Below, piece after piece: positions 62,401-64,000 of a DNA stretch of 64,000 bases. The stretch comes from CAYRWR01 sp964428015 (GTDB taxonomy: Bacteria > Spirochaetota > Brevinematia > Brevinematales > CAYRWR01). How positions within the stretch are numbered: position 1 is the first letter of the stretch; the number at the start of each line of letters is the position of its first letter. The notes beneath the pieces were generated by a model that was given only the letters and a program-made list of their open reading frames with translations, was not told the DNA's origin and did not search any database. A program made the position numbers and the translations under genes. Where the stretch lies: the NCBI GenBank assembly GCA_964428015.1, contig CAYRWR010000001.1:124001-188000 (forward strand), read 5' to 3'.

Positions 62401-63069
62401 TATGCCGTCCTGAATGACCTGAAAATCTCGGGAAGTACTGATACCCATGTCGCTGGTAGCTGTTATCCGGATGGTATTGGTTCTATTGTTCAGTAAACTA
62501 ACCCCGCAATTCCAGTTATTTATCCCGGATACAGAGAAACTCTGATTATCATTTATTCTCAGAGCGCTGATTCCGATTATACTTCCTACTGATATGGAAG
62601 AAGTTCCGGAAAATATCATACTGACTATATTAGTAAAAGATTGAAATTGTTGGGGTTTATGTACAAAAAGATAGGGTGACACCACCACCACATTCACTTT
62701 GACAATGACTTTACTCATGATACCGAATTTATCATAAGCCAATATCACAATATCCTGCATACCCATGGTAAATAAAGCTACATCCACATTAAAAGAAAGA
62801 TATGTTGATAAAGAAGGATTACTGATCTGATTGGTTTGATTTCCAGAAATGATAAGTACTCTGGAAACTCCGGACACATCACTGGCATTACCAATGACGG
62901 ATGCACTCCCATAAATTGTCCCATTATTAGTGGGAGAAAACACAGTGATAATAGGACCTTGGAATTGCTGGTCTAATAAATTATTGGAATAATCCCTGAT
63001 GGAACAGGAAAGAAAGCCGGTGACCAATAAAAAGATGAGTATAAAAAGAGAGACCTGTGACTTTTTCAT
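59443..63069 (-). CDS. Surface lipoprotein with Ig-like domains and a right-handed beta-helix
   Basis: A 1208-residue lipoprotein (lipobox FLSC, about residue 22). The first 480 residues contain several Ig-like domains, each opening with a pattern such as PIITVFSPTNNGTIYG or PILTFTTPTNNQAVPR. Next comes a DUF1565-type start (VCASPSGSDINGGF...QNIQLAVQWA, near 510). The remaining 600 residues form a long pectate-lyase-like beta-helix with a repeated GGGIY/GGGVYI turn and asparagine-rich strands (NxA...GGG about every 25-35 residues, around 18 turns). This plan suits an adhesin or glycan-binding surface protein; no catalytic residues for a lyase are evident. ATG has a TAGGAG ribosome site. Confidence 0.87.
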   Translation of the reverse strand: MKKSQVSLFILIFLLVTGFLSCSIRDYSNNLLDQQFQGPIITVFSPTNNGTIYGSASVIGNASDVSGVSRVLIISGNQTNQISNPSLSTYLSFNVDVALFTMGMQDIVILAYDKFGIMSKVIVKVNVVVVSPYLFVHKPQQFQSFTNIVSMIFSGTSSISVGSIIGISALRINDNQSFSVSGINNWNCGVSLLNNRTNTIRITATSDMGISTSRDFQVIQDGIAPILTFTTPTNNQAVPRDLNVEISAQDSLSPIIGTICRLDSGIYYTNNGPFASGWYPGLTNGPHQLFAQARDMAGNDSLLTSITVYVDDKIPSIMIYNPWYFTNVNSFSVYGQAIVGNAYQITNISISVNGGSYNPVSFFNNSSNTVWTNNITVLVANQDNTVTIKAVSSAGKINYYTRHFFVDTIPPDFNQLSPVNGSIIRNSASFNYIMDLQDSGSGLGAYIQKVAIGGITNYTRTNQFVNMPHNFYQAGVSENLPTGAVVTNIITLFDGAFNKTTQTNIIKVYPFVCASPSGSDINGGFFHQPMQNIQLAVQWAQSIGVTNVVLMEGNYSLGNGLNNLPDKGVNITGNNVNIMGGVNAGTGLQTGISILDGASTLSHVISIKNAGNIRLDHLMIMGGTAFNAGDRFGAGIIMSNVNGILLTNLVLNGNTATGTGSMGGGIFAYNADNMRIDIIAQNNSAEKGGGIYVQGDQNIFRIQLNNNGATLYGGGIYLKGNNNTVKGQIYRNTASQGGGLYLDTLSTAVIESIISSNQAYQGGGVYIMGGSTINISSLSTLGWNVATNSGLGKGGGVYLNGGNNHQMNAILKNNLGDQGGAVYNLGGTTGIFNGTCRLNTAFQQGGALVLEGGSGHRINAQIYSNQAPQGGGVVIKNGLNSLLSSSSQIYFNQATGLGISGNGGGILITNSDSISVFSSIHDNRANWGGGIAFIDSLNILQNSTIKANTAKNWGGGIFTSGLFQSTIQGSITTNISTNDGGGVYISASTNLTIGALINKNTSFNGDGGGICIASSSYNLLITNTISSNTANGDGGGMLIDSSYWIDVSAMLKQNFALQLGGGIAMISASNVNISSRIINNTANNQAGAIYLEQVDAINIQNSLITNNTASTLGSIIHFGPMSATLSNININNNTIGGKIPASDIAIYEPSSDLKGHSIQNNIFLTNKLWKLYYDLLPVASYIDITQVSLLNVSTNQHDASMFGGNIVQ

Positions 63070-63175
63070 CTATACTCCTATATATAATACTCAATCATAT
63101 TTACAAATAAGAAATTTTCTTTGTATTATTTAATTTAACACAGAAGTGAAAAAAAACAATGAGCAATGTCCAAAC

Positions 63176-64000
63176 TCAGGATTCAGCTAAAAACTTCCAG
63201 GCTTGAGGAATCATGGCCAGGATATCTCTGCCCAATGCAGAATGAGAAGTATATTTTTCAGAGTATAACCTGCCGCTCCTGCCTAGCAAATATGTACCCA
63301 AAATGCAGGCATCCTCGGGGTTATACCCTGAAGCATTTAAACCGGCAATTAATCCTGCAAGTATATCCCCGCTGCCGCCTTTTGCCAGTGTGCAATCCCC
63401 TTCGTCTATATACCAGATTTTCCCCTGGGGTGAACAAAGCAGAGTAATGCTGTCTTTGAGTAACAGCCAGGACTGCCATTGAGCTGAAAAATCCCTTGCC
63501 GATGTCTCTTTAGCAGATTTAATATCGGGGATAGATCTGCCGGTGAGGCGAGAAAATTCTTTGATGTGTGGTGTAAATATTTTATTTCCAGGCCATTGCT
63601 TTACCAGGTCCGCAGTATCCGAAAAACGAGCAATAATATTTAAAGCATCCGCATCCAGTATCAGATTCTTCAGGCGTGGCGCTGAGAGAATTTCTATCAA
63701 AATCTCCTGCTGTTCTACCCCTTGTCCCCAGCCGGGCCCGGCTGCTACCGTATTAATATTTCTTTTTTCCAGAAATTCAGGTATCTCTTTTATTTCTTCG
63801 TATGTTAACAGCATCATTTCCGGATAGTTATTGCCTATGTGCCGTTCTTCCCAGGGTACCGCCAAAGTGACCAGCCCTGCTCCTGCCCGCAGTGCTGCCA
63901 AACCCATTTGCACCTGGGCGCCTCTCATACCAGGGCTCCCCCCTATGAGAAGTATATGTCCAAAATCTCCTTTATGGCTGTCCCTGGACCTGGGTCTGAT
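63176..64000 (-). CDS. nnrD: ADP-dependent NAD(P)H-hydrate dehydratase, 5'-truncated by window edge
   Basis: Repairs damaged (hydrated) NADH and NADPH. The frame stays open to base 64000, and the upstream part reads SHKGDFGHILLIGGSPGMRG, the N-terminal signature of the NnrD domain. AAGPGWGQG, ILDADALNI, FTPHIKEFSRL and the nucleotide-binding AKGGSGDILAGLIAGLNA follow, all diagnostic of this ribokinase-like fold. Whether an NnrE epimerase domain precedes it, as in the common bifunctional protein, cannot be seen because the gene runs off the window. Confidence 0.95.
   Translation of the reverse strand: MRPRSRDSHKGDFGHILLIGGSPGMRGAQVQMGLAALRAGAGLVTLAVPWEERHIGNNYPEMMLLTYEEIKEIPEFLEKRNINTVAAGPGWGQGVEQQEILIEILSAPRLKNLILDADALNIIARFSDTADLVKQWPGNKIFTPHIKEFSRLTGRSIPDIKSAKETSARDFSAQWQSWLLLKDSITLLCSPQGKIWYIDEGDCTLAKGGSGDILAGLIAGLNASGYNPEDACILGTYLLGRSGRLYSEKYTSHSALGRDILAMIPQAWKFLAES

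Overview
The window is a 64 kb piece of a chromosome from a diderm (two-membrane) bacterium. Outer-membrane beta-barrels, many lipoproteins, a LolD/FtsX-type transporter set and a LolA-like periplasmic protein support the diderm reading. Spirochaetota is the best guess, from the overall gene mix and one large helical protein resembling a spirochaete-restricted family; this is inference, because there is no rRNA to confirm it. Both edges cut a gene: groEL lacks its N-terminus at base 1, and an NnrD-type dehydratase lacks its N-terminus at base 64000. Sigma-70-type promoters are easy to read here: many starts are preceded by a -35/-10 pair spaced exactly 17 bp, and these pairs often decide between alternative start codons.

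Layout. 1-6.6 kb: groEL, pyrD, a sugar-binding protein, an outer-membrane protein, and a small operon with a cytoplasmic alpha-amylase. 6.6-7.0 kb: a non-coding stretch carrying one copy of a 29-bp GC-rich repeat; the other copy, inverted, lies at 13.35 kb. 7.0-14.1 kb: a sodium:solute symporter with a 46-residue single-pass companion, a YgiQ radical SAM protein, a hybrid histidine kinase with an NMT1/THI5-like sensor, and a glutathione peroxidase. 14.1-18.5 kb: tRNA-Ser(GCU), a cobalamin adenosyltransferase, and two striking fusions in one operon (DhaL/DAK2-DegV and GNAT-histone deacetylase). 18.56-18.69 kb: a promoter, a LacI-family-type operator and a terminator that together look like a regulated small-RNA gene. 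18.8-22.7 kb: two lipoproteins, one a metzincin protease, and threonine deaminase.

22.7-36.2 kb is one 13.5-kb operon: a 1723-residue exported protein of unknown function, a thioester alpha-2-macroglobulin and penicillin-binding protein 1C. Divergent from it is mreBCD (36.6-39.0 kb), so two cell-wall loci share one intergenic region. 39-46 kb: a membrane protein, an AddB-type helicase-nuclease, an exported protein that appears to be translated from a leaderless mRNA, and a two-domain glycosyltransferase.

46.3-54.6 kb is an eight-gene operon: a YtrA-type GntR regulator, an ABC ATPase, a LolD-like ATPase, two FtsX-type permeases, a LolA/LolB-like periplasmic protein, an outer-membrane barrel and an ABC-2 permease. 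It reads as a self-contained trans-envelope system and is the best candidate here for an undescribed system. 54.6-64 kb: pcm, a lipoprotein alpha-amylase, a 603-residue helical protein, a 1208-residue Ig/beta-helix surface lipoprotein, and the partial nnrD.

No CRISPR array, prophage, transposase or integrase was seen.
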